Shown here piece after piece: positions 35,855 through 43,671 of a stretch of 43,671 bases of DNA. The position numbers and the translations under genes are program-made. The notes below the pieces were generated by a model. It searched no databases. It was not told the DNA's origin and worked only from the letters and a program-made list of their open reading frames with translations. Every line of letters begins with the position of its first letter. Position 1 is the first letter of the stretch. The DNA is from Methylobacter sp. (lineage in GTDB: Bacteria > Pseudomonadota > Gammaproteobacteria > Methylococcales > Methylomonadaceae), in the NCBI GenBank assembly GCA_024636505.1, contig JAGXGY010000006.1, forward strand, positions 1 to 43,671, given 5' to 3'.

Positions 35855-37984
35855 ATGCAAAAAAACGCCCTGCCCAATAAATATCTTTTTAGCGGATTTT
35901 CTGCGCCCGATACCGAACAAATCAATCGGGCGCTGGCAATTATCGCCAAAATTCCTGAAGATCCCCATTATTTTCGCCCCAAGGGGTTCGAGGTGGCGGC
36001 AATTTTGATGGACTTTAATGTCGACCTGAAAACCATTGTTGCCGCAATATTAAGCGATCCGCGTTTAGCCCATTTAAGTCCACAGCCTAACATTAAAGAA
36101 CAGTTTGGCGAAACCGTTGCAACGCTGGTTAACGATGTTAACTGGCTGAATAAATTGACCGTTTATTCTCTGGAAATGACGGATCAACCCAGCCAGGCGG
36201 AAACTTTGCGCCGAATGCTGCTGTCTATGACCCAGGATGTCCGCGCGGTGCTGATAAAGCTGGCTTACCGGCTTAAACGACTTAAGGTTTTACCCAGAGA
36301 ATCTTATGAAATCAGACGTTTTATTGCCCAGGAAACGCTGGATATTTATGCGCCGATTGCCAACCGTATGGGTATTCATCAGTTAAAATGGGAACTGGAG
36401 GATATGGCTTTTCGTTATCTGAAGCCTCAATCCTATCGCCGGATTGCCAAGTCGCTGACCGATAACCGTGTGCAGCGGGAAAACTGTATTAATCATTTCA
36501 TTGCCTTGCTAGAGGAAAAACTTGCCGAGGAGTCGATTTCCGCCCAGATTTACGGTCGCCCCAAGCATATTTACAGCATCTGGAAAAAAATGTGCCGCAA
36601 GCAACTGGACATAGACGAACTTTACGACTTGTTAGCGGTACGCATTATTGTTGACAATCTGACCGCTTGTTATACCACTTTAGGTATCGTACATAGCCTT
36701 TGGCAAACCATTCCCAAGGAATTTGACGATTACATCGCCAATCCCAAAGAAAACGGTTATCAGTCTTTGCATACCGTTATTGTTGATGCCGACGGCAACC
36801 GTATCGAAGTACAAATCCGCACCCAACAAATGCACGACTTTGCCGAGCTTGGGGTCGCTGCGCACTGGTCTTACAAAGAAGGCGGCAAGCATGATTCTGC
36901 AATAGAAAAAAATATTGCCTCGTTACGTAAATTACTGGAAGAAACCAGTCCCGATAATAGCCGCAAAGAAGGCAGCGACGAAACGCTGTCCGAGAATTTT
37001 CGCAGCGAATTATTTAGTGATCGCGTCTACGTGTTAACGCCAGCCGGTAAATTAATCGACCTGGTTAAAGGTTCTACGCCGCTGGATTTTGCCTACGCGA
37101 TCCATACCGAAATTGGACACCGGTGCCGTGGAGCAAAAATCAATGGGCGTATTGTGCCGCTGACCTACACCTTAAAATCCGGCGAGCAGGTAAAGATTTT
37201 AACGGCAAAAGACGGTGGCCCTAATCACAACTGGATTGATCCTAATCTGGGCTATTTAAAGACATCGGCGGCGATCGGCAAAGTTAAAAGCTGGTTTAAA
37301 AATCAGCAGCAAGCCCAAAATATCGCCACAGGCAAAACTATTCTGGATAAGGAAAGCCAACGCCTGGGCTTAAAAATGCTCAGCTTAACGGAGCTGGCTA
37401 AACATTTTCATCAGCCGGATACCGATAGGTTGCTCGAAGCGATAGGCCGTAGCGATATTACCAGCCGTCAGCTGGCCGCATTTTTCAAAGTGCCTGAACT
37501 GGAAGCCCCTGTTCCTATTCAGCGCAAAAAGCCGGAAGCTAAATCGGTTATTTCTGTCGCCGGCATTGATAATGTCCTGACTTCTTTTGCCCACTGTTGC
37601 TCACCGGTTCAGGGCAATGACATTGTCGGCTATATTTCCCATAAAAAAGGCATCACTATCCACCGTAAAGATTGCGAAAATATCTCGCACCTTGATCCCG
37701 AAAAGCAGGCTCAGCTTATTTCGGTGAGCTGGGGCGCAAAAAAGGCCAGCTACGCTGTGCCTATTGTTATTGATGCCTTTAACTCCCAAAACTTGCTCAA
37801 TGACGTTACCCAGATTCTGGCCCAGGCGAAGATTCATATATCCAATGCGGCGCTGGATACCCATCCTGATTTTTCAGCGCGACTCAATTTGACCATTCAA
37901 ATTGAAAATACCGATCAATTAAGCCAAGTGCTTAATAAAATAAATCAATTACCTAATATCGTCGATGTTAAACGTAAAACCTAA
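35855..37984 (+). CDS. relA: GTP pyrophosphokinase RelA
   Basis: Ribosome-linked (p)ppGpp synthetase of the stringent response, 709 residues. The N-terminal pseudo-hydrolase domain lacks the HD and ED metal ligands (ILSDPRLAH where SpoT has HDxxED), so hydrolysis is not expected. The synthetase domain shows YGRPKHIYSIWKKM (about 237-250), DELYDLLAVRIIV and the RelA-specific EFDD before YIANPKENGYQSLHTV (about 286-307). TGS (VYVLTPAGKLIDL, about 388), zinc-finger-like CCSPVQGNDIVGY and a C-terminal ACT domain follow. The ATG at 35855 is preferred over a TTG one codon earlier. No adjacent rlmD gene. Confidence 0.95.
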   Translation: MQKNALPNKYLFSGFSAPDTEQINRALAIIAKIPEDPHYFRPKGFEVAAILMDFNVDLKTIVAAILSDPRLAHLSPQPNIKEQFGETVATLVNDVNWLNKLTVYSLEMTDQPSQAETLRRMLLSMTQDVRAVLIKLAYRLKRLKVLPRESYEIRRFIAQETLDIYAPIANRMGIHQLKWELEDMAFRYLKPQSYRRIAKSLTDNRVQRENCINHFIALLEEKLAEESISAQIYGRPKHIYSIWKKMCRKQLDIDELYDLLAVRIIVDNLTACYTTLGIVHSLWQTIPKEFDDYIANPKENGYQSLHTVIVDADGNRIEVQIRTQQMHDFAELGVAAHWSYKEGGKHDSAIEKNIASLRKLLEETSPDNSRKEGSDETLSENFRSELFSDRVYVLTPAGKLIDLVKGSTPLDFAYAIHTEIGHRCRGAKINGRIVPLTYTLKSGEQVKILTAKDGGPNHNWIDPNLGYLKTSAAIGKVKSWFKNQQQAQNIATGKTILDKESQRLGLKMLSLTELAKHFHQPDTDRLLEAIGRSDITSRQLAAFFKVPELEAPVPIQRKKPEAKSVISVAGIDNVLTSFAHCCSPVQGNDIVGYISHKKGITIHRKDCENISHLDPEKQAQLISVSWGAKKASYAVPIVIDAFNSQNLLNDVTQILAQAKIHISNAALDTHPDFSARLNLTIQIENTDQLSQVLNKINQLPNIVDVKRKT

Positions 37985-38004
37985 CGCCGGGACAATTGTT
38001 GCTT

Positions 38005-38034
38005 CTGCGGGTGCGAATTTATTCGCGCCCGCAG
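38005..38034 (+). terminator. Hairpin after relA
   Basis: CTGCGGG-T-GCGAAT pairs with ATTCGC-G-CCCGCAG (14 positions with one T-G wobble, 2-base loop). It is only partly followed by T (CCTTTAATCTTT), so it could be a terminator or a REP-like repeat. Very similar GCGAATTTATTCGC palindromes are common in related genomes (from memory). Confidence 0.5.
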
Positions 38035-38065
38035 CCTTTAATCTTTAACCTTGCACCTAATTCCT
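38035..38065 (+). repeat. ACCTT leader repeat before polA
   Basis: CCTTTAATCTTTAACCTTGC followed by ACCTAATTCCT ends directly at the polA ATG. TTTAACCTTGCACCT matches the copy before rapZ (GCACCTTGTACCT). No Shine-Dalgarno sequence is visible. Confidence 0.5.
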
Positions 38066-40828
38066 ATGCCCCTACAAACCCAAACCTGTTCTGAGTCCGG
38101 TCGAAGGGAACGTCTGATTCTGATTGACGGTTCCTCTTTTTTATTTCGTGCTTATCATGCCATTCCGCCGTTAACCAATGCCAATGGCGAACCCACCAAC
38201 GCCATTCACGGCGTAACCAGTATGTTGCGTAAACTGATCGCCGACTATCACAGCGACTACATCACCGTGGTCTTTGATGCGCCGGGTAAAACATTTCGCA
38301 ATGCGCTTTACGACCAGTACAAAGCCCATCGGCCGCCGATGCCCGACGATTTGCGGGTACAGATTGCCCCGCTGCACAAGCTGATTCGAGCTATGGGTTT
38401 GCCGTTAATCATCGAATCCGGCGTAGAAGCCGACGATGTACTGGGCGCTTTAGCTCAACACGCCGAACAACAAGGCCTAGACGTCATTATTTCTACCGGC
38501 GACAAGGATATGGCACAGCTGGTTACCGAGCACATTATTCTGGAAAACACCATGTCCAATACCCGCATGGATATTCAAGGGGTTTTCGACAAATTTGGCG
38601 TCAAGCCGGAGCAGATTATCGATTATCTGGCCTTGATCGGCGACACCGTCGACAATATTCCCGGGGTACCCAAAGTCGGCCCTAAAACGGCGGCAAAATG
38701 GCTGGCGCACTATCAGACCTTGGAAAATCTGGTCGCCCACGCCGATGAAATCACCGGAAAAATCGGCGAAAACCTGCGCGCCAGTTTGGATCAGCTGCCG
38801 TTATCCAAACAACTGACCACCATTAAATGCGACCTGGATTTGCCCTACAGCATCGAAGACCTGAAGCAGCAGCCGATGGACAAGGCGGAACTGAAAAATT
38901 TATTGGCTGAGCTGGGCTTTTCGTCCTGGTTAAAAATGCTGGATAATCCTCCGGCTGCGCCCAGGATAAACTCGATTGAAACGGCAACCGCTCAAATTGA
39001 TGATAAACCGGCAGCCATTGAATTCGGTTACGAAACGGTATTAACCAAGCAGCACTTTAACGACTGGCTGGCTCGACTGGAAAAAGCCGAGCTGTTTGCG
39101 TTCGACACCGAAACCACCAGTCTCGATTACAGCAAGGCGCAGGTTGTCGGCGTATCGTTTGCGGTGACGCCAGGCTTTGCCGCCTATGTGCCTTTGGCCC
39201 ACGACTATCCCGGGATGCCGGACCAGCTGGATCGTTCCGAAATACTGGAGCAACTGCGGCCGCTGCTGGAGAATCCGCACAAAGCCAAGCTTGGGCAAAA
39301 CCTGAAATACGACATGCATGTGCTGGCTAATCACGGCATCGCCTTGCAGGGCATTGCCCACGACACCATGCTCGAATCCTACGTGTTAAACAGCACTGCG
39401 ACCAAACACAATCTGGATGATCTGGCTAAACACTATCTGGGCGTTGACACCATCCATTACCAAGATGTGGCCGGTAAAGGCATCAAACAAATAGGCTTTC
39501 AGCAAGTGCCGATAGAGCAAGCCGCCCCTTACGCCGCAGAAGATGCCGACATTACCTTGCGACTGCATCAGGTGCTGTCGGCAAAACTGGCACACTATCC
39601 AGAATTGGACAAGCTGTATACGGAAATGGAAGTCCCGCTAATCAGTGTACTCGCCCGCATTGAAAACAATGGCGTATTGATCGACACCGCGATGCTCGCG
39701 CAGCAAAGTCTTGAGCTTTCCAGTCAGATTATCTCCCTTGAACAATACGCTCACGATTTGGCCGGACAGACCTTTAATCTGGGTTCGCCCAAGCAGATCC
39801 AGGACATACTTTATGATCAGCAAAAACTGCCGGTATTAAAGAAAACCCCAAAAGGCCAGCCCTCAACCGAAGAATCGGTATTGCAGGAATTGGCACTCGA
39901 TTACCCGCTGCCCAAGCTGATTTTGGAGTACCGCAGTTTAAGCAAACTGAAATCGACTTATACCGACAAGCTGCCGCAACAGCTTGACGGACAGACGGGG
40001 CGGATTCATACCTCATACCATCAGGCGGTAACCGCAACTGGCAGGCTGTCGTCGTCCGATCCCAATTTGCAGAATATCCCGATACGCAGCGAAGAAGGGC
40101 GCAAAATCCGGCAAGCGTTTATCGCCCCCGAAGGCAGGAAAATAATCGCCGCCGATTATTCGCAAATTGAGTTGCGCATCATGGCGCATTTGTCGGCTGA
40201 TTCAGGCTTGTTAAAAGCCTTTACCGCAGGACAGGATGTGCATAGAGCCACTGCCGCTGAAGTGTTTGGCGTTGCTCCCGAACAGGTCACCAGCGATTTG
40301 CGGCGCTCAGCCAAGGCCATCAATTTCGGACTGATCTACGGCATGTCGGCCTTTGGCCTGGCGCAACAGTTGGGCTTGTCCCGCAGCCAGGCGCAATCCT
40401 ATATTGACCTGTATTTTACCCGTTATCCCGGCGTCAAAAACTATATGGACAGCATCAGGGAACAAGCCCGCGAGCAAGGCTATGTTGAAACCTTATTCGG
40501 CAGGCGGCTGTATTTGCCGGAGATCAACTCGCGCAATGCCCAGCGCCGCCAATACGCCGAACGCACAGCCATCAATGCGCCGATGCAGGGAACGGCGGCA
40601 GACATCATTAAACGCGCGATGATTGCCGCCGACCTATGGTTATTTAAAGAAAACCCGGATGCCAAAATGATTATGCAGGTGCATGACGAACTGGTGTTTG
40701 AGATTGCACAGGATCAGGTCGATGACTGTGCCGCGCACATCCGAACGCTGATGTGCGCGGCCGCCGATCTTGATGTGCCGCTGATTGTCGATATAGGCAC
40801 AGGCAATAACTGGGACGAAGCACATTGA
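38066..40828 (+). CDS. polA: DNA polymerase I
   Basis: Removes RNA primers and fills gaps. Domains: 5'-3' exonuclease (about 18-290, LILIDGSSFLFRAYHA, GVEADDVLG, GDKDMAQLV, GDTVDNIPGVPKVGPKTA); 3'-5' proofreading exonuclease (about 330-500) with intact DTET (about 347-350) and YAAEDADIT; polymerase (about 530-920) with motif A DYSQIELR (about 696), motif B RRSAKAINFGLIYG (about 746-759) and motif C QVHDELVFE (about 870). Length is 920 residues. The first 16 or so residues (PLQTQTCSESGRRE) are unlike other PolA proteins and are encoded by a dispersed-repeat sequence; no other in-frame start exists before the conserved domain. Confidence 0.96.
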   Translation: MPLQTQTCSESGRRERLILIDGSSFLFRAYHAIPPLTNANGEPTNAIHGVTSMLRKLIADYHSDYITVVFDAPGKTFRNALYDQYKAHRPPMPDDLRVQIAPLHKLIRAMGLPLIIESGVEADDVLGALAQHAEQQGLDVIISTGDKDMAQLVTEHIILENTMSNTRMDIQGVFDKFGVKPEQIIDYLALIGDTVDNIPGVPKVGPKTAAKWLAHYQTLENLVAHADEITGKIGENLRASLDQLPLSKQLTTIKCDLDLPYSIEDLKQQPMDKAELKNLLAELGFSSWLKMLDNPPAAPRINSIETATAQIDDKPAAIEFGYETVLTKQHFNDWLARLEKAELFAFDTETTSLDYSKAQVVGVSFAVTPGFAAYVPLAHDYPGMPDQLDRSEILEQLRPLLENPHKAKLGQNLKYDMHVLANHGIALQGIAHDTMLESYVLNSTATKHNLDDLAKHYLGVDTIHYQDVAGKGIKQIGFQQVPIEQAAPYAAEDADITLRLHQVLSAKLAHYPELDKLYTEMEVPLISVLARIENNGVLIDTAMLAQQSLELSSQIISLEQYAHDLAGQTFNLGSPKQIQDILYDQQKLPVLKKTPKGQPSTEESVLQELALDYPLPKLILEYRSLSKLKSTYTDKLPQQLDGQTGRIHTSYHQAVTATGRLSSSDPNLQNIPIRSEEGRKIRQAFIAPEGRKIIAADYSQIELRIMAHLSADSGLLKAFTAGQDVHRATAAEVFGVAPEQVTSDLRRSAKAINFGLIYGMSAFGLAQQLGLSRSQAQSYIDLYFTRYPGVKNYMDSIREQAREQGYVETLFGRRLYLPEINSRNAQRRQYAERTAINAPMQGTAADIIKRAMIAADLWLFKENPDAKMIMQVHDELVFEIAQDQVDDCAAHIRTLMCAAADLDVPLIVDIGTGNNWDEAH
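38087..38112. repeat. Dispersed TCGAAGGGAACG-type palindrome inside the polA start
   Basis: TGTTCTGAGTCCGGTCGAAG then GGAACG is a diverged version of the widespread CCCTTCGACAAGCTCAGGGC/GAACGG intergenic repeat (recognised from memory). Here it lies in frame just after the polA ATG and encodes the CSESGRRER segment. Confidence 0.5.
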
Positions 40829-40830
40829 CC

Positions 40831-40993
40831 TGTAGCTCATGCGCTCAAATCCGTATGATAAAATTATCGCAACGGGTTTATGCGTGCGAATGCGGTTTAA
40901 CTATTGATCGCGACTTTAAACGCCGCGCGCAATATTAAAAGGGCTGGGTTAGTCCTGAGTGGAGCTGTATATCAACTTGGTAAGGCGGCATGA
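40831..40993 (+). pseudogene. TnpB (IS200/IS605) C-terminal remnant
   Basis: Directly after the polA stop, a forward frame reads the TnpB zinc ribbon: CSSC, then IRMIKLSQRVYACECGLTID ending in RD. One extra A at about 40918-40920 then breaks the frame; in the shifted frame the expected continuation DFNAARNIKRAGLVLSGAVY follows to a TGA at 40991. The CxxC...CxCG...DRDxNAA-N pattern is diagnostic of TnpB, the RNA-guided nuclease of IS605-type elements. All upstream catalytic domains are missing, and the first Cys pair begins two bases after polA. A hairpin-rich stretch (AACTGA...TCAGTT around CGCTC/GAGCG, about 41040-41078) may be what remains of its right end. Confidence 0.8.
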
Positions 40994-41075
40994 AAGTGTT
41001 TAGCCTGTATCGGGACAGTTGTGAAACTCGACCCAATTTTAACTGATAGCGCTCGCCCGGAGCGAGGCGGTCAGT
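40994..41075 (+). other. Hairpin-rich tail after the TnpB remnant
   Basis: AACTGAT (from about 41041) pairs with GTCAGTT (to about 41077), enclosing CGCTC/GAGCG. It could be a leftover right end or guide-RNA scaffold of the TnpB element. No guide or end boundary can be set from one copy. Confidence 0.3.
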
Positions 41076-41106
41076 TTGAAAGCGGATTCCAAACAAATGC
41101 TATACT
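41076..41106 (+). promoter_or_regulatory. Likely sigma-70 promoter for the HDOD gene
   Basis: TTGAAA at 41076-41081, a 19-base spacer, then TATACT at 41101-41106 preceded by TGC, giving an extended -10 (TGCTATACT). The gene starts 32 bases downstream. Confidence 0.45.
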
Positions 41107-41137
41107 TTTTTCATTGATTATTGCTTAACGACATACA

Positions 41138-41986
41138 ATGCTAAACGCGAAAAACGAAAAACTGCTTGTTCTGGTTGAAAAAATGCCTGCCTTTCCTAAA
41201 AGCGTCCAGCAGGTAGTGCAATTAACCTCGGATATCAACGCATCGGCAAAAGATATTGTTCGGGTTATCGAATATGACCCGGTTATGACCGTTAAAGTCC
41301 TAAAGGCGATTAATTCATCTTTTTATGGCTTGCCGCAAAAAATCACCTCCGTCCAAAAAGCGGTTGTACATATCGGCATGAATACCATTAAGAACATAGC
41401 CCTAAGCGTTGCCGCAATGGGTATGTTAAATGCCAACAACCAGTCTAATTTCAATACTGCCGATTTTCTGCTGCATTCGTTAACCACCGCAGCAATCGGT
41501 AAAATATTAGCTGAACGCCTCGGACTGTCTTCCTCGCAATGCAGCGATTGTTTTGTTGCCGGCTTACTGCATGACTTTGGAAAAGTGGTATTCGCCGAAT
41601 TTATGCCCGATGACTTTAAACTCGCCTTGGAAAAGAGCAAACAACAACAATTGCCCCTGCACCAAACCGAACTTGAGTTTATCGGTTTGACTCATGCACA
41701 GGCAGGTAAAATGCTAGCCGAGAAATGGGAGCTGTCTGAGGAGTTAATTGATGCCATTGCTTATCATCATATGCTTGAGCCTAGCCAAAATGTGTTAAGA
41801 GACTGCGTTTTTGCCGCCAATCAGGTCAGCAAACAGATGCAGTTCGGCGATGGCGGAAATCCGTTGATAGACGACTTTCCCGAAGCCATTAGCGCTCGCT
41901 TTGGCTTGTCGCTATCGGCGATGTGCGAGGCTTTAGGGGACTTGGCATCGGTCAAAGCAGAGGCGCAATCATTTATTAATATGTAG
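41138..41986 (+). CDS. HDOD domain-containing signalling protein
   Basis: A 282-residue soluble protein that is almost wholly one HDOD domain (about 12-215): FPKSVQQVVQLTSDINASAKDIVRVIEYDPVMTVKVLKAINS (core VIEYDPVMTVKVLKAINS), AVVHIGMNTIKNIALSVA and CFVAGLLHDFGKVVFAEF. HDOD proteins lack most metal ligands of true HD hydrolases; they act as regulatory adaptors in motility, stress and cyclic-nucleotide signalling. No output domain is attached. It is 32 bases upstream of the metallo-hydrolase gene in the same direction, and the two probably form a unit. Precise role unknown. Confidence 0.9.
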   Translation: MLNAKNEKLLVLVEKMPAFPKSVQQVVQLTSDINASAKDIVRVIEYDPVMTVKVLKAINSSFYGLPQKITSVQKAVVHIGMNTIKNIALSVAAMGMLNANNQSNFNTADFLLHSLTTAAIGKILAERLGLSSSQCSDCFVAGLLHDFGKVVFAEFMPDDFKLALEKSKQQQLPLHQTELEFIGLTHAQAGKMLAEKWELSEELIDAIAYHHMLEPSQNVLRDCVFAANQVSKQMQFGDGGNPLIDDFPEAISARFGLSLSAMCEALGDLASVKAEAQSFINM

Positions 41987-42018
41987 CGCCTGGCCTCCAT
42001 ATTCGAAGGGAAAAAACA

Positions 42019-42900
42019 ATGAAATTTAAATTCTGGGGCGTTAGAGGGTCCATACCGACACCGGGGCCGACTACCGTTAAATATGGCGGCAATACCACTT
42101 GTATAGAAATCAGAACAAATGACAATGATTTGATTATTCTCGATGCCGGTACCGGCATACACGCACTCGCACAAAACCTGCTAAGAGAAATGCCGGTTCA
42201 AGCGCATATCTTCATTACTCATACCCATTGGGATCACATACAGGGCCTGCCCTTTTTTATCCCCATTTTTATTCCGAACAATCAGATTACCATTTACGGC
42301 GGAATTGATCCGGTCACCAATGAAACTATCAATCGGGCGCTTTCCGTTCAGTTGCAATACAGCTACTTTCCGATACGGGAGGCGCAGTTAAATGCACGAA
42401 TTGAATACGCTACAGTCAATCCGGGCGTACCGGTCAAGGCAGGCAGCGCGACGATTACCCCCATTGTACTCAGTCATCCGGTATTAAACTTCGGCTACCG
42501 AATCGATTGTGACGGTCAATCGATTTTTTTTACCGGCGATTACGAGCCGCAGCTCAACATCTATGATCCGGAAGATGATGAATATGTCGAATTCCAGTCT
42601 TTTATCGATGCGAAATGGGACGAAGTGGTGCTGGCCATGAAAGATGTTGATGCGTTGATTGTCGATTCCTCCTATACCAACGAGGAATATCTCTCCAAAC
42701 AAGGCTGGGGGCACGGCACTTATGATTCAGGAATAAAACTGGCTATTGCCGCCAACGCAAAAAAACTGTTTTTCACCCACCATGAGCCGACTCGTAACGA
42801 CACAAGCCTTGATGCCATTTATCAAGGCTTGTTACAAAACAATCCGGAAACCGGCTGCGAGTTATTGCTCGCCCGGGAAGGTATCGATATTTCGCTTTGA
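42019..42900 (+). CDS. Metallo-beta-lactamase-fold hydrolase
   Basis: A 293-residue cytoplasmic protein starting MKFKFWGVRGSIPTPGPTTV, the hallmark of a phosphodiesterase-like branch of the MBL superfamily. The zinc motif is HTHWDH (68-73), with further ligands expected in LSHPV (about 154), FFTGDYEP (Asp about 174) and FFTHHEP (about 252). This branch includes class III cyclic-nucleotide phosphodiesterase-like and RNase Z-like enzymes; the substrate is not determined. AAGGGAAAAAAC precedes the ATG. The link to the HDOD gene suggests a signalling role, but that is inference. Confidence 0.88.
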   Translation: MKFKFWGVRGSIPTPGPTTVKYGGNTTCIEIRTNDNDLIILDAGTGIHALAQNLLREMPVQAHIFITHTHWDHIQGLPFFIPIFIPNNQITIYGGIDPVTNETINRALSVQLQYSYFPIREAQLNARIEYATVNPGVPVKAGSATITPIVLSHPVLNFGYRIDCDGQSIFFTGDYEPQLNIYDPEDDEYVEFQSFIDAKWDEVVLAMKDVDALIVDSSYTNEEYLSKQGWGHGTYDSGIKLAIAANAKKLFFTHHEPTRNDTSLDAIYQGLLQNNPETGCELLLAREGIDISL

Positions 42901-42932
42901 TCCTTTTTGTTGATACTCAGGACAAGCGCCTT

Positions 42933-43568
42933 TCAGATGGCAGAAGACTCCGATTGCTGAGCGGAGCCGAAACGCGGGGTAAACAATTGATCAAGCGCTG
43001 CATGCACCTCATCAACACCGGTTTTTTTCAAGGAGGAAAACAGCTGTATCGTCAAAGGAAAATTCGCCTCCCTTAGCTCCTTTTGTATCTGCAGCAAGGT
43101 ATTTTTAGCCGCGCCGTAATTCAACTTATCCGCCTTGGTTAGCAATATATGCAGCGGCAACCGGGTGTGTTCGCACCACTCTATCATCTGCCAGTCGAAT
43201 TCGGTTAACGGATGACGGACATCCATCACCAGAATAATGCCGCATAATGATTTGCGACTGGTTAAATACGTTTCCATCAACTCGTGCCATTGCTTTTTTA
43301 CCGCTAACGGCACTTTGGCATAGCCGTAACCCGGCAAATCGACAAACCGTTGCTGTTCATTAATTTCAAAAAAATTGAGCATCTGGGTTCTGCCCGGTGT
43401 TTTACTGATCCTGGCCAATCCGTTTTGCCGGGTTAAGGTATTAATCGCACTCGATTTACCCGCATTAGATCGTCCGGCAAATGCCACTTCCATGCCCTGA
43501 TCCTCGGGCGTGTCACTGAGATGCGGCGAACTGTTAATAAATTTTGCTTGATGATAAACTGGATTCAT
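42933..43568 (-). CDS. engB: Ribosome biogenesis GTP-binding protein EngB/YihA
   Basis: Essential TRAFAC GTPase for 50S subunit assembly and thus cell growth. G1 is AFAGRSNAGKSSAI (about 29-42), G2 lies around TPGRTQ (about 58-63), G3 is VDLPGYGYAKV (about 75-85) and G4 TKADKLNY (about 143-150), followed by the G5 FSSLKKTG. Length is 211 residues. It converges with the metallo-hydrolase gene across a 32-base gap with no clear terminator. The 103 bases to the window edge are AT-rich and should hold its promoter; the usual divergent cytochrome c gene could lie beyond but is not visible. Confidence 0.95.
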   Translation of the reverse strand: MNPVYHQAKFINSSPHLSDTPEDQGMEVAFAGRSNAGKSSAINTLTRQNGLARISKTPGRTQMLNFFEINEQQRFVDLPGYGYAKVPLAVKKQWHELMETYLTSRKSLCGIILVMDVRHPLTEFDWQMIEWCEHTRLPLHILLTKADKLNYGAAKNTLLQIQKELREANFPLTIQLFSSLKKTGVDEVHAALDQLFTPRFGSAQQSESSAI

Positions 43569-43671
43569 CGTTGTCTCGCTTAGAATTACTATTTAGAGTA
43601 AAATTTAACATTGTAAAGGCAGTCATAATGCCTGCTGCTACGTAAAACTGATTAACCATTCCGAAGGGGAA

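Overview
The window reads as chromosomal DNA of a free-living, flagellated gammaproteobacterium. The gene order (kdsD-kdsC-lptC-lptA-lptB-rpoN-hpf-rapZ with mgtE close by; yciO-M50 protease-scpA-scpB-rluB; minCDE), the roughly mid-40s percent G+C and the style of the intergenic repeats suggest a Methylococcales-type methanotroph (Methylobacter-like). The genus is an inference: no methane-oxidation gene lies here.

Layout. 1-205: a small structured element that looks like a HEARO/omega-RNA (IscB-associated) transposon with no protein gene. 239-1183: proline iminopeptidase. 1329-9118: a long forward block making KDO (kdsD, kdsC), moving LPS across the periplasm (lptC, lptA, lptB), then rpoN, hpf, rapZ and mgtE, closed by a strong terminator. 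9180-12908: a reverse block with a small winged-helix protein, minE-minD-minC and a PiT phosphate transporter. 13107-15128: a TPP riboswitch and thiC. 15345-19065: a universal stress protein and a large chemoreceptor (NIT, HAMP, PAS, signalling, CZB). 19110-21503 (reverse): mazG, a PfkB kinase and gcvH. 21715-22770: an orphan efflux-adaptor-like protein. 23072-26816: yciO, M50 protease, scpA, scpB, rluB. 27093-27980 (reverse): a diguanylate cyclase. 28571-33801: recB-recD. 33805-35429 (reverse): a PomAB-type flagellar stator. 35855-40828: relA and polA. 40831-40993: a frameshifted TnpB tail. 41138-42900: an HDOD protein and a metallo-beta-lactamase-fold protein. 42933-43568 (reverse): engB/yihA.

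Most genes are core housekeeping genes. The forward 1.3-7.6 kb block couples outer-membrane biogenesis with sigma-54, ribosome hibernation and amino-sugar control, but lacks the usual ptsN and npr. recB and recD are translationally coupled, but recC is not upstream. The motor genes, the chemoreceptor, the diguanylate cyclase and the HDOD protein are parts of a motility and signalling network.

The less ordinary material lies between genes: the HEARO-like element with matched end hairpins, the TnpB zinc-ribbon remnant, a family of ACCTT-rich leader repeats placed directly before lptB, rpoN, rapZ and polA, a large palindromic repeat, a MITE-like inverted repeat, and a DnaA-box cluster in the 590-base spacer before recB. 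I saw no tRNA, rRNA, CRISPR array or intact transposase.
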